Of a stretch of DNA of 64,000 nt, positions 1-8,834 are shown in pieces. Positions within the stretch are counted from its first letter, which is position 1. Every line of letters starts with the position of its first letter. Below the pieces are notes generated by a model, which had not been told where the DNA came from, did not search any database, and saw nothing but the letters and a program-made list of their open reading frames with translations. The position numbers and the translations under genes are program-made. This DNA comes from Palsa-870 sp035937155 (GTDB taxonomy: Bacteria; Chloroflexota; Dormibacteria; Dormibacterales; Dormibacteraceae), in the NCBI GenBank assembly GCA_035937155.1, contig DASYVJ010000096.1:1-64000 (forward strand). The letters are read 5' to 3'.

Positions 1-235
1 GAAAATTCGAGTGAGCTCCAGCTGAAGTGGCCAACCACATCAATCTATGCCGTCTGCAAGCCACTGCGGATTCGGGAATGGAGGGCAAGCTGCCGCACGA
101 TCCTCGATACGCTGGTGGGCCGAAGCTTATATAACGCGAACCGCGACCTCACCATCGCCGGTGCTCCGATCGGATTGTGACCTCGCAATTGCGGCCGCGC
201 TTGCGGAGGGCTACCGTTCTCCGGGGAGGGATGCA

Positions 236-949
236 ATGAGCAGCGCCGGGTGGTATTCCATCGGCAGGGCGCTTGCGTTCGTGTATGCCGCCGGATGGTT
301 CGCGGGCACGTGGATCTTCACGCTCGTGAGCTTCGCGATCATCTCACCGCGGCCGCCGGACGCTGCCGATCGTGTTGCGCACTATGCGTATGAGCGGGCC
401 GTGTACCCTCAGCTCTACGTAGCTGTGGTCTGCATCGTCATAGCGATGTTCTGCCTAATTGGGCTCGGACTCGTCCTGAGACATTCGCTTGGTCCTGACG
501 GTGCTCGCCAGCAACTGATGGCGGCCGGGTTCGGCGCCGCAGGCCTGTTCGGAGCTCTCTGGTTGTTCCTGACGCTCGGCCTGCTGCAGGCAGTGGTCTA
601 TGTCAGTCAAGGCGCTTCGAGTGAAACGCTGCGGACACTGACAGACGCAAGCGCATTGATCGAGTCTCCAGCGAACTGGTTCCAGCGCGCGTTCCTGCTT
701 CTAGCCGGCCTAGGTACCTATTGGTCGAGCCGTCTTGCCCTCGAGCAAGGATCGTTGCCGCGGGGGTGGGCGTTGCTCGGCTTCGTTCTCGCGCCCCTCT
801 ACTGGCTGGGCCTCTTGAGTCTTCTCGCGCGCGACGCCGCAATACCCGTACCGGACGCAGTCGGCGGACTACTCATCCTGCTCAGTGGTGGGATCGTCGC
901 TCCGGTCTGGGGCGCATGGCTGGCGATGCGCCTCCCGCGAACTATCTGA
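236..949 (+). CDS. Polytopic membrane protein of unknown function
   Basis: A 237-residue protein with about six hydrophobic segments, near residues 8-35, 55-76, 90-118, 144-165, 178-197 and 208-232, so it should be an inner-membrane protein. No family motif was recognised. The reading frame stays open upstream to position 47, but the ATG at 236 follows a good Shine-Dalgarno stretch (ggggaggg at about 223-230) and starts just before the first membrane segment, so it is preferred. It stands alone, followed by two genes on the opposite strand that converge on it. The function cannot be told from sequence. Confidence 0.7.
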   Translation: MSSAGWYSIGRALAFVYAAGWFAGTWIFTLVSFAIISPRPPDAADRVAHYAYERAVYPQLYVAVVCIVIAMFCLIGLGLVLRHSLGPDGARQQLMAAGFGAAGLFGALWLFLTLGLLQAVVYVSQGASSETLRTLTDASALIESPANWFQRAFLLLAGLGTYWSSRLALEQGSLPRGWALLGFVLAPLYWLGLLSLLARDAAIPVPDAVGGLLILLSGGIVAPVWGAWLAMRLPRTI

Positions 950-1010
950 TGGATTGCAACCTCTGCCACTCGAACGCAACCCATTTGCTGGTTCTCACTC
1001 CGTCACAGCC

Positions 1011-1487
1011 CTAAACACTCGATACCCCGACCGCTGGCTGCGACGCAACTGGCGGCGCTGGTGTGTGGACGTGACCTTCGGCGACCCGGTCTCCGATCAG
1101 GATTCCAGCGAAGAGCCCGGCCACCACCGCCAGCCCGAGGACGCCCCCGCTGACGACCATCGCCAATGCGGGGACCGGGCAGGTCGTCGAGAACGCCCAG
1201 CCGGTCCCGAAGAGTAGTCCGCCGTAGATTTGGCGAGGCTTGATGGAGGTTCGGTTCAGCTTGAGCTGTCCGCCCAACGGCGTCACCCACTTGCGCCGCT
1301 CCAGCAGCCAGAAGGCAGGCACGCCTACGGCGATGGCAGACGCGAATACCTCCCACGGATACCAGTTCTGAAACAGCAGCATGCGATGGATGAAGTCGGC
1401 GTCGCCAAAGCCGGCGGCCTGAATGAGGAACCCAAAAACTGCCCCGATGCCAAGGCCGGTCAGGTTCACTCGGGTGGAGCGGCTCAT
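1011..1487 (-). CDS. YeeE/YedE-family transporter half (DUF6691-like)
   Basis: This 158-residue membrane protein is the second half of a split YeeE/YedE transporter. The family imports thiosulfate or similar sulfur compounds through the inner membrane, with conserved cysteines lining the path. The motif GTGWAFSTTCPVPALAMV, around residues 90-107, carries the family cysteine. The ATG at 1487 overlaps the stop of the preceding half as ATGA, so the two halves are translationally coupled. An ATG seven codons upstream at 1508 is also possible. The pair is typical of sulfur oxidation or sulfur uptake loci, but no other sulfur gene is adjacent here. Confidence 0.82.
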   Translation of the reverse strand: MSRSTRVNLTGLGIGAVFGFLIQAAGFGDADFIHRMLLFQNWYPWEVFASAIAVGVPAFWLLERRKWVTPLGGQLKLNRTSIKPRQIYGGLLFGTGWAFSTTCPVPALAMVVSGGVLGLAVVAGLFAGILIGDRVAEGHVHTPAPPVASQPAVGVSSV

Positions 1488-1960
1488 GCGCGGCCACCCG
1501 TGGCCCAATTGAGCGCCAGGCTGATGGCAACCGCGGTGGCGAAGAACGTCACCGCAGCCGCGAAGCTACCGGCGGAGCGGATGCTCATCCCGCAGAGGCC
1601 GTGCCCCGAGGTGCAGCCGCCTGCCCAACGCGCCCCGTAGCCCATAGCGAGACCGGACGCGAACAGGACGCCGACCGCCCCCCAAAGTGGCATCCAGCCG
1701 TAGATGAACTGATATCCGAGGTGAAATCGCGGTCCGCCCTGAAGGAGAGCGGCCACCACGGCCCCGATCAGGAGACCGACGAAGTAGTTGACCCGCCAAG
1801 GCTCAGTAACGCGGCGGACCAGTACACGTGCGGCTTGAGAGTAGGCAGCGCTCGCGCCCAGATGCTTGTTGGTGACTGCGTAGAGCACCACCGGACAGAG
1901 GCCGAGCAGCGGCCCGATGATGTACCACGGCAAGTGATGCGGCAGCGCCGGCCAGTCCAT
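1484..1960 (-). CDS. YeeE/YedE-family transporter half (N-terminal partner)
   Basis: A 158-residue polytopic membrane protein, first gene of a two-gene operon with the DUF6691-like half downstream. It carries the YeeE/YedE signature GARWAGGCTSGHGLCGMS near residue 120, with the two cysteines expected in the sulfur-compound permeation path. The reading frame extends upstream to 2053, but the ATG at 1960 follows a clear ribosome site (ggaggg) and the extension is not hydrophobic, so 1960 is taken as the start. Single-protein family members contain both cysteine motifs. Here they are split over two proteins that probably assemble together. Confidence 0.83.
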   Translation of the reverse strand: MDWPALPHHLPWYIIGPLLGLCPVVLYAVTNKHLGASAAYSQAARVLVRRVTEPWRVNYFVGLLIGAVVAALLQGGPRFHLGYQFIYGWMPLWGAVGVLFASGLAMGYGARWAGGCTSGHGLCGMSIRSAGSFAAAVTFFATAVAISLALNWATGGRA

Positions 1961-2060
1961 CTGTTCCCTCCGGCGCGATTGTTGCAGGAAATATCCACGC
2001 CGGCCGCCATGCTTTCGAATCTCGCCGCGGAGGCACACGAAAATCGAACTCAATTTTGGG

Positions 2061-2176
2061 TGGTGGGCCGCAGTGGACTCGAACCACCTACCTCCGCGTT
2101 AGATCGGGCAGAGCGCTGTGCTGACGACCCGTCGCGATCTCAGATCAGGTGAACGTCATGCGCCGAGTTATGTGGT
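2061..2176 (-). repeat. tRNA-Ile 3'-end direct repeat, copy A (putative att site)
   Basis: About 40 bases match the 3' part of the intact tRNA-Ile gene at 12691-12766: acceptor 3' strand with CCA, T arm and the 3' strand of the anticodon stem. The rest of the tRNA is missing. Beyond the tRNA part, the copy shares short blocks (GAGCGCTG, GATCTCAG, GTTATGTGGT on the plus strand) with copies B (10021) and C (12162). The orientation is the same as that of the tRNA. It is best explained as an attachment-site remnant at the far end of an island, but no integrase is visible. Confidence 0.75.
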
Positions 2177-3060
2177 GTGCCCACCGTCGCATTCTGCTGG
2201 GACACCCGCCGAGGACGCAATAGATAAGAAACGCGTAGTTAACCGAGGTCTTCGCCACGGCGCTATGTTGCCGCTCACTGTTGCCAAGCGGGTTGCCAAA
2301 CGTACCTATTTTTCTTGTGGGCCGCTGGTGTGGAGCTGCTAACCCGTCTCAGCGACCTTTGCCCATTCGGTTGCTTGCGTGGCCGGCGTTCCTCGTCTCT
2401 CAGCGGTGCTCTAGTTCAGCCACTCGGGTTGCAGCGGTCCGAGGTCGCCGAATTCCACGCAAAGACAAAGAAGCCTCGACTACTGAAGTTCGGCGCCGGC
2501 CAGATTTTTACCCCAAACGAGGCCGACGCCCGATTCTGACGGTGTGGGCCGGGATGACACCCGGACCCGATCCACCCCAAACAACGTTTCTCCGCCAGCT
2601 TTTAGGCCAGCGTTCCGACGGCAGACGGTAATAACGCCGGGCCGTCTCTACCCCGATAGTTGGTGCAGGTCACCTCGACCATGTCCCTAGGCAAAAGTGG
2701 TTGCTGCTTTTGTTATGGGCGATGGGCGAGGGTGATCTTTGTCAGGCGGGCCGTGTTGCAGTCTTAGGACCGCCCCCCCGCCTGCACCTTACACTTCAGT
2801 CCCCGGGTCGGCGCCCGGAGCGGCGATAAAGCCACCCACCGCTAGGGTTCGCCCTGGCGCCCGTCGCACGCTTGGGTTGGTCGGCCTCCCCTGCGGGTGG
2901 AAGTCCTAGCGACAGCGAGCTCTGTCGCCGCCAATGTTCAACATGGGGACAGAGACCCGCATCTCTATCCCCCGAATAACGTTACTGCGCCGACAGCCTG
3001 GCCTTCAGAAGCTGCCACCTAGCCAGCGAGGGCTGATCGGAAGGTGTCATGGTGACGGTT
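2177..3060. other. 884-base stretch with no supported gene
   Basis: It lies between repeat copy A and the 3' end of the Nramp-family gene. The open frames here have no recognisable motif, no convincing ribosome site and unnatural composition. No tRNA, rRNA or clear terminator was found. It may be decayed island DNA. Confidence 0.6.
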
Positions 3061-4504
3061 TCAGCTTAGCGGGCCGTGCGGGACCAGGGTCACAATCAGT
3101 AGCAGGGCCGCGATCGCCATTCCAATGGTCGCGATCCAGACCAGCGACAGGCTTAGGCGACCGCTAACTCGCTTCTGCATCACCTTCTTGTCCGAGCCGA
3201 GGAGCGCGATCAGGACCATCAGCGGCGGCGCGACGACGCCGTTGATGACCGCGGTGTAGAACAGAGCGCTGATGACATCGATGCGGAGCAGGTTCAGTGC
3301 CACGCCGGCGAGGGTCGCGACAACGATCACGGCGTAGAAGGTGGGCCGATACTTTGGTTTCTCGGCAAGCGTGCCCTTGAGGCCCGTGAACTCGGCCAGG
3401 GCATAGGCTGCCGAACCCGAAAGGACCGGGATCGCTAGGAGGCCGGTGCCGATGAACCCCGCCGCGAAAAGGACGAATGCGAGGGAGCCGGCCAGCGGCT
3501 CGAGGGCTTTGGCCGCTTGGTCGGCGGTCGCGATACCGGTTGCGCCGTGGGCGTTGAAGGTCGCGGCGCTGACCAGGATGATCGCGTACATCACCATCTG
3601 CGAGAAGGCCATTCCGACGAAGACATCGATCCTCGCGCCACGCATCTCAGATCGGGTGACTCCCTTGCGCAAGCGCTCAGTCTGCTGACCGGCCGCCTTC
3701 ATCTCGTCAACTTCGGACGACGCCTGCCAGAAGAAGAGGTATGGCGAGATGGTCGTGCCCAGGATCGCCACCAACATCGTGATGAAGGCCTTGTTGAATT
3801 CCAGGTGGGGAACAAAGGTGGCGATCAGCACCTTCACCGCGGGCGGATGGACAAGGAAAGCAGTGATCACATAGGCGAAGAGCGCCAGCGTCAACCACTT
3901 GAAGGCGTTGAATATGACCCGATAGCTGGCAAAGAGCTGCAGCCCGGACAATGAGGGCGGCCGCCGGCACCACCAGCCAGATCGGACCAATCCTCCCCCG
4001 CGTCAGCAGCGAGCCACCCGCCGCGACGGCGCCCAGGTCGGCGCCGATGTTGATCGTGTTGGCGACCACCATGGCGAGAATGCAAAAGCCGACCAGCCAG
4101 GTCGGGAACTTGCGCCGAAGGCTGACTCCGAGCCCGACGCCGGTGTGCAACGCAATTCGCGCGCAGAGCTCCTGCATTGCCAACATGAGCGGGAAGGTGA
4201 ACAGCGCCGTCCACAGGACGCCGAAGCCAAACTGGGCGCCCGATTGCGTGTAAGTGCCGATGCCGCTCGGGTCGTCGTCACTCGCCTCGGTGATGAGGCC
4301 TGGTCCCAGGATTTGCAGGAAACCCTTGAGGCCCATGCGCCGGGCGGCGCCAACCCCCGTCTCCGGAGCGACCGGACCGCCGGTGGCGGCCACATCACCA
4401 TCCTCATCCGGCGCTTTGAGGAGCTCGCTTTCGGACGGCTCCACGTCCGCGCCGAGCTGCATGCGCTGGAGAGCCGGGTCGTCGATCTCGCGCTCGGGTC
4501 CCAC
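3061..4504 (-). pseudogene. Nramp-family divalent metal transporter, frameshifted
   Basis: Two frames together encode a full-length Nramp/MntH-like transporter. The N-terminal part runs from the GTG at 4504 (ribosome site ggagaa upstream) to about 3955 and holds transmembrane helix 1 with DDDPSGIGTYTQSGAQ. The C-terminal part runs from about 3957 to 3061 and holds the helix-6 region TISPYLFFWQASSE and the remaining helices. The frames join near 3950-3960, where LVVPAAALIV should lead into LSGLQLFASY, so a single small indel explains the break. The canonical DPGN and MPH metal-site motifs are DPSG and SPY here, as in distant Nramp-related proteins, so the metal is uncertain. It could be a real pseudogene or an assembly error. 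Confidence 0.8.
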
Positions 4505-4978
4505 AACGCTTATTCTCCAACTGCCGCCCGAACGTGCCCTCGAAAATGGGGATCAGCGAGGTACCTACTCGGCACGACATGGTCGAGCGAGGTAAAGGGC
4601 GATGATTACAGCGGGCGGAGTCGAGGCGCTTTCGACTGGCTTCACGCACATGATCTCCACGCGAGAGGTCGAGCGATTGAAGGCTTCGAAACGCTGGCGA
4701 CTTTGTCTTCTTGGGCCAACGGTTCGCCAGTGCGCATCGCCAAACAAGAGCCGCCTGGGCGGGTCCGCGCGAGAGACACGCACCCTTGGGCGTGTTACTG
4801 AGGCTGTTATGGTGCCCGGGCCAAGCTATGCCAGCTTGAGGCCGCCAGGTGTGGAGGCCTGGGGCAGAGAGTCGGGAGAAGGTAGGTTGAAGTTCGCTGA
4901 TCTTCTGCGACCTGGCGGGTCGGCAGCGGCGCAGCACATCCGACGCTCTGGCCATTTTCCCCGAGTTGCAAGGCAACC

Positions 4979-6118
4979 ATGCGGATAGCTCAGATCGCTC
5001 CTCCATTCGTCCGTATTCCGCCCACTCGGTATGGCGGCACGGAGCGGGTCGTGCACGCGCTGACAGAGGAACTGGTGCGACGTGGACACGACGTAACCCT
5101 GTTTGCGGCCGGCACCTGTGAGACCACCGCCCACCTGTGTCCAGTTTGTCCGCGACCGCTCTGGGAGATGGGTGTGGCGGATCCGCTTGCAATTCGGGTG
5201 CTGCAGGTTGAGGAGGTCGTCCGACTCTCCGACGAATTCGACGTGGTCCACTCCCATGTGGACTACCTTCCATGGCTCGTCGGGGATCGGCTCCGCGCTC
5301 CTCTCGTCACGACTTTACATGGGCGCTTGGACCTCCCTGAGCTGAGGCCGCTCTTTCGCGCCTACCGAGGCCAAGCGCTGGTGTCGATCAGCAAGGCCCA
5401 GCGGCGCCCAGTGGCGGACCTTGCTCTGAATTGGGTGGCGACGGTCCATCACGGCCTTAACCTGGCGGACACCTACCGGCTTGGGTCTGGACGGGGGGGT
5501 TATCTCGTCTTTCTGGGACGGATCTGCCCCGAGAAGGACCCTGTCACTGCGATCAGGGTCGCCATCCAGGCGGGACTGCAACTGAAGATCGCAGCCCGAG
5601 TGGACGCGGTTGACGCACAGTACTTCCAAACGCAGGTTGAGCCTTTGCTCGGGCACCCCCTGATCGAATGGGTGGGCGAGCTGGACGACCGAGGCAAGGG
5701 CGCGCTGTTGGAAGAGGCGCTTGCGCTCTTGATGCCGGTCGCCTGGGAGGAGCCCTTCGGTCTAGTCTTCATCGAGGCCCTGGCCACCGGTACGCCGGTG
5801 ATCTCGCGCCCGCGCGGGTCGATTCCCGAACTGATCCAGCATGGCGAGCATGGGTTCCTGGCCGAGACTGACGATGAGTTGGTCGAAGCCTGCCGTGCGG
5901 CGACCTCTATCGATCGTGCCGGGTGCCGGCGGCACGCTCTCACGCGCTTCTCCGCGAGTCGGATGGTGGACGACTATGAGAGGGTCTACCGGGCGCTCGC
6001 AAGAGGCCAGCGGGAGCGCTCGGGGCTTGTTGTGCTGCCAGCAAGCCGCGAGACAGTGCGTCTCGTAAGCGGAGCAGTTGCAACGCCAGGATCAAGCTCC
6101 GAGAGAGGCGCGTCCTGA
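4979..6118 (+). CDS. GT4-family glycosyltransferase
   Basis: A 379-residue GT-B fold retaining glycosyltransferase. The N-terminal domain begins MRIAQIAPP and has the acceptor-side glycine loop (RYGGTERVV). The C-terminal nucleotide-sugar domain has EEPFGLVFIEALATGTPVI (about residues 258-276), which carries the E-x7-E motif of family GT4, followed by the donor-loop region SIPELIQHGEHGFL. Such enzymes act in the cytoplasm on lipid, trehalose or cell-surface glycans. The substrate cannot be told. No other polysaccharide gene is nearby, and the gene lies inside the putative island between repeat copies A and B. Confidence 0.88.
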   Translation: MRIAQIAPPFVRIPPTRYGGTERVVHALTEELVRRGHDVTLFAAGTCETTAHLCPVCPRPLWEMGVADPLAIRVLQVEEVVRLSDEFDVVHSHVDYLPWLVGDRLRAPLVTTLHGRLDLPELRPLFRAYRGQALVSISKAQRRPVADLALNWVATVHHGLNLADTYRLGSGRGGYLVFLGRICPEKDPVTAIRVAIQAGLQLKIAARVDAVDAQYFQTQVEPLLGHPLIEWVGELDDRGKGALLEEALALLMPVAWEEPFGLVFIEALATGTPVISRPRGSIPELIQHGEHGFLAETDDELVEACRAATSIDRAGCRRHALTRFSASRMVDDYERVYRALARGQRERSGLVVLPASRETVRLVSGAVATPGSSSERGAS

Positions 6119-6385
6119 ACTGGGTGACCACACTGACCCGTCAAGGCAGCCAAAGTCTTTTGAATAAGTCGCTCCAATGGCGGGCGTCGTCCCAATGCGA
6201 GGTTTTCAGGTCCTCTCCCTCGAGCGCGCCCGACGGCCGTGACCTCGTTCTCGGCGCCACTTTCGCCGGATTCTAAGGACGAAGAGCTTGCTCAGGCCAC
6301 GGACCGGGCAGACCACCAATCTGGTCGGTGCCGACTCTCGGAAAGTTGCTGATCTTCTTACGCTCGGGACCGTAGAACTACGCAC

Positions 6386-6751
6386 ATGAATCGGGCTCAG
6401 GTGAAACGCAGCCGTCCCGACATCGACGCGGCGGTGCGTGGGGGAGATTGGACCCAGGCCATGGATGGTGAGGGTGTTCCGAGTCAGGCCACCATGGAGC
6501 AGGCGCTCTACTGGAGACAGACCTATACCGAGATCCTGGGCATGGAGGAGAAGGTACTGAAGCGAATCCGCCAGCTGATGGCCACGCAGTCAGGCGCGGC
6601 GCGGCGCGAGGTCGAGCTGACCAACGTGCCGGTCGTGGTCGCCCAGGCGGAGAGGTTTCGCCAGCGCCTCGGCTACTGGGAGGCTCGGGTGCACGAGCTC
6701 AATCCTGCAGTTCCGCCCAGGCGCGGGCGCGGTGCACTAGCCACAACATAG
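6386..6751 (+). CDS. Hypothetical soluble protein
   Basis: A 121-residue charged protein, predicted mostly helical, with no signal peptide or membrane segment. It is followed 70 bases later by a CsbD-like stress gene. The middle (about residues 45-100) has heptad-like spacing of hydrophobic residues and may form a helical hairpin. No family was recognised. The ATG at 6386 is the first good start, though the upstream ribosome site is weak. Position and orientation suggest it belongs to the stress and envelope cluster that follows, but this is inference only. Confidence 0.5.
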   Translation: MNRAQVKRSRPDIDAAVRGGDWTQAMDGEGVPSQATMEQALYWRQTYTEILGMEEKVLKRIRQLMATQSGAARREVELTNVPVVVAQAERFRQRLGYWEARVHELNPAVPPRRGRGALATT

Positions 6752-6820
6752 GGCAGGTCCTCGTTCCAGCCGTTCGACCCCGTCGTTGTTGTTACGGAAT
6801 CAACTTCAAAGGAGGCCTTG

Positions 6821-6964
6821 ATGAAAGACCAGGTTCGCGGCAAGGCGGAAGAGATCAAGGGCAAGGTCACCGGCAACCGCACCGAGGAGACCAAGGGCAA
6901 GTTGAGGCAGCAGGTCGGCAAGGCCAAGCGCACCGTCCGTGACGTCAAAGAGGACGTACGTTAA
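6821..6964 (+). CDS. CsbD-like small stress protein
   Basis: A 47-residue, lysine- and glutamate-rich helical protein: MKDQVRGKAEEIKGKVTGNR at the start, then a second copy of the K-G-K pattern (TEETKGKLRQQVGKAKRTV). This is the layout of CsbD/YjbJ-family proteins, which accumulate under general stress and whose biochemical role is unknown. A strong ribosome site (aaaggagg, about 6808-6815) precedes the ATG. CsbD-like, YtxH-like and holin-like genes occur together in many soil bacteria, consistent with the genes that follow here. Confidence 0.8.
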   Translation: MKDQVRGKAEEIKGKVTGNRTEETKGKLRQQVGKAKRTVRDVKEDVR

Positions 6965-7533
6965 GGAGGCTAATCGAAACCGGACCTCGCGTAGCGCAAG
7001 CCCTTTCCTTGGGGAGGCCCGAGTCGACTTGTGGAACCGGCCTCGACAGACATAAGGGGCCTCACAGACCGACGCATGGGTTTCCATCACCCAGGGTCGG
7101 CACCATCTCAGGCCGTGGCTGACCTAGACCAGACTGCGATCGAGTGCGGACGGGATTAAGTGAACCCCACACCGGCAGAAGGAGGGCTAGCGGCTGCACC
7201 GGACCAAGGGCAGTCATCAACACTGTTGCCGCCCGGATCAGGCGGCGCTCATTGCCGTGCCCGTCCATACGGGCAGCCTGAATCGCCCCTGCTCCCCGGC
7301 ATCTTCAAAAAGACGCCGGAATTCACGAGAGGAGTTCCTGGACCTTCTCTGAACGCGCAGGTGGGGAGGGTGTACGGTGATCAAATCCAGGCCTGCCAGT
7401 TCTCACGCGGGAGGCGACGGTTGACGGCCGTGTCCGTCTGCCGTTTCGAACCGCCGAGCGCGGTGGCTGCTCGCAAAGCCTGGTTGGGTCCACAGTGCAT
7501 GTGCGGTGGTGGCTGGCGTTATCGGAGGTAAAA
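6965..7533. other. 569-base gap without a supported gene
   Basis: It lies between the CsbD-like gene and the YtxH-like gene. An open frame at 7160-7531 has no motif, is rich in proline and arginine, and lacks a ribosome site, so it is not called. The gap may hold the promoter of the downstream cluster, but no clear -35/-10 pair stands out. Confidence 0.5.
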
Positions 7534-7794
7534 ATGATGATGAGAAGGCTGCTGATTGGCGCGGCGCTCGGAGCGGGCGTCATGTACTTCTTGGATCCGG
7601 CCGGTGGGAAGCAGAGACGCCGGCAGGCATTGCACCTTTGGCATGAGAACAAGGACGACGTACTTGAGGGCGCCCGGACAGCCTCCGAGCACGTGCAGGT
7701 GGCCTCGCGCCAGGCGGCTAGCGCGGCGTCAAAGGTGACGTCGGCCATCGGTCAGCGGGTCAAGGAGGCTACTGCCGACGACGCGAGCATATGA
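7534..7794 (+). CDS. YtxH-like small membrane-anchored protein
   Basis: An 86-residue protein with one short N-terminal hydrophobic segment (LLIGAALGAGVMYFLDPAGG) followed by a basic patch GGKQRRRQ and an alanine-rich amphipathic helix. This 'FLDPxxGxxRR' layout is typical of YtxH-like general-stress and envelope proteins. The ATG at 7534 has a good ribosome site (ggaggt at 7524-7529). An in-frame ATG at 7495 lies too far upstream of it to be likely. It heads the run of YtxH-like, holin-like, DUF3618 and YihY genes. Confidence 0.75.
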   Translation: MMMRRLLIGAALGAGVMYFLDPAGGKQRRRQALHLWHENKDDVLEGARTASEHVQVASRQAASAASKVTSAIGQRVKEATADDASI

Positions 7795-7935
7795 GTGGCT
7801 CCGAAGCCGCGCTCCGTTAACTGACAGAGGGGGCTGAGGTAAATTCGGTTTCTCGCCAATTCAGCCGCTTCTAAACCGCCGAAGCACAGGTAAGGAAGAG
7901 CAATCAGGAAGGGCAACTTAGAGGGAGGGGAGATC

Positions 7936-8340
7936 TTGGCATTCTTTCGAGGCAGCGAGCGACCTGCGGTACAGTCGGTCACGCATTCGATCGAGAACCT
8001 AGCCCAAGACACGGGGCGCCTGGTCCAGCTGGAGGTCGCGCTGCTGAAACAGGAGACGATCGAGTTGGTGAAGCGCAACGCGATTGCAGTCGCAATGTTG
8101 GCGGGTGCTGGGCTTTGCGCATTAATGACGCTGATATTTGCGCTGGTCTTGGTTATCCAGCTTTTCCCCAACCATGTTTTGGTCGCCGCGATAGTCTGTG
8201 TCGTCTGGCTCGCAGCGGCGATCGTCCTAGGCCTGATAGGCAAGGCGCGGCTGAGGATCGCCGCGCCGACTCAGGCCCTCGAGTCAGTTAAGGAGGATCT
8301 GGCATGGGCCAAACAGCAGCTCAAATTCGCGACGAAATAG
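7936..8340 (+). CDS. Phage-holin-superfamily-III-like membrane protein
   Basis: A 134-residue protein with an amphipathic N-terminal helix (SVTHSIENLAQDTGRLVQLE) and two transmembrane segments at about residues 54-78 and 82-104, ending in a charged helix. This is the pattern of the Pfam 'putative actinobacterial holin-X' family, chromosomal proteins of unknown role and not true phage holins. It starts with TTG after a strong ribosome site (ggaggggag). Its 3' end overlaps the DUF3618 gene by 37 bases, so the two are probably co-translated. No phage genes are near. Confidence 0.75.
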   Translation: MAFFRGSERPAVQSVTHSIENLAQDTGRLVQLEVALLKQETIELVKRNAIAVAMLAGAGLCALMTLIFALVLVIQLFPNHVLVAAIVCVVWLAAAIVLGLIGKARLRIAAPTQALESVKEDLAWAKQQLKFATK

Positions 8341-8756
8341 TCCAGCTGCGGGCGAGGATGGCGGACCATGTGGTTACGCTGAAGACCGCCGGGCAGCGGC
8401 CAGTGCGGATCGCCAAGTTTGCGCTGATCATCGGCGGAGGGCTCGCCTTTGGAGGAATAGCCCTCGTCGTCACGGTTAAGCTGCGTCAGCGCGCTAGGGC
8501 GCGGAGTCCGATGGGGCGACTGCGCGCACTCGCGGACGCGCCGGCGAAGGCGCAGGACGAACTGCAGAGAATGCGCATAGAGCTCCGCCACAACCTCCGC
8601 ACGGCCCTGAAGAAGGAACTCCAGGATTCCCGGCCTCTCCACGAGAAGATCCTTGCTGACTTCGCCCAGAAGGCCGCCGCCACGGCCACCCCGATCGCGA
8701 TCCGCAAGCTTGAGAAGATGGTGACGGCCGGCGGCTCGCGCCAACACCAAGACTGA
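8304..8756 (+). CDS. DUF3618-domain membrane protein
   Basis: A 150-residue protein. The N-terminal helix TAAQIRDEIVQLRARMADHV matches the DUF3618 pattern, followed by a single transmembrane segment (about residues 38-58) and a long charged helical tail. It overlaps the end of the holin-like gene and precedes the YihY gene. These three often occur together in actinobacterial and related genomes and are thought to act at the membrane. The biochemical function is unknown. Confidence 0.75.
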   Translation: MGQTAAQIRDEIVQLRARMADHVVTLKTAGQRPVRIAKFALIIGGGLAFGGIALVVTVKLRQRARARSPMGRLRALADAPAKAQDELQRMRIELRHNLRTALKKELQDSRPLHEKILADFAQKAAATATPIAIRKLEKMVTAGGSRQHQD

Positions 8757-8834
8757 CCGATCACGGGCATGTTCATGCTGCGTATGGAGTCATTCCGACT
8801 CTTGCTCAGCGGTTTGCCAGGGCGGAGGTGCAAT

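Noticed and set aside
2281..2631. A 116-residue open frame in the gap left of the Nramp-like gene
   Set aside because: It shows no family resemblance, ribosome site or codon signal.
4404..5273. A 289-residue antisense open frame overlapping the glycosyltransferase start
   Set aside because: It runs antisense to two better-supported genes, with arginine-rich shadow composition.
7160..7531. A 123-residue open frame before the YtxH-like gene
   Set aside because: It is proline- and arginine-rich with no motif, and a strong ribosome site for the next gene lies inside it.
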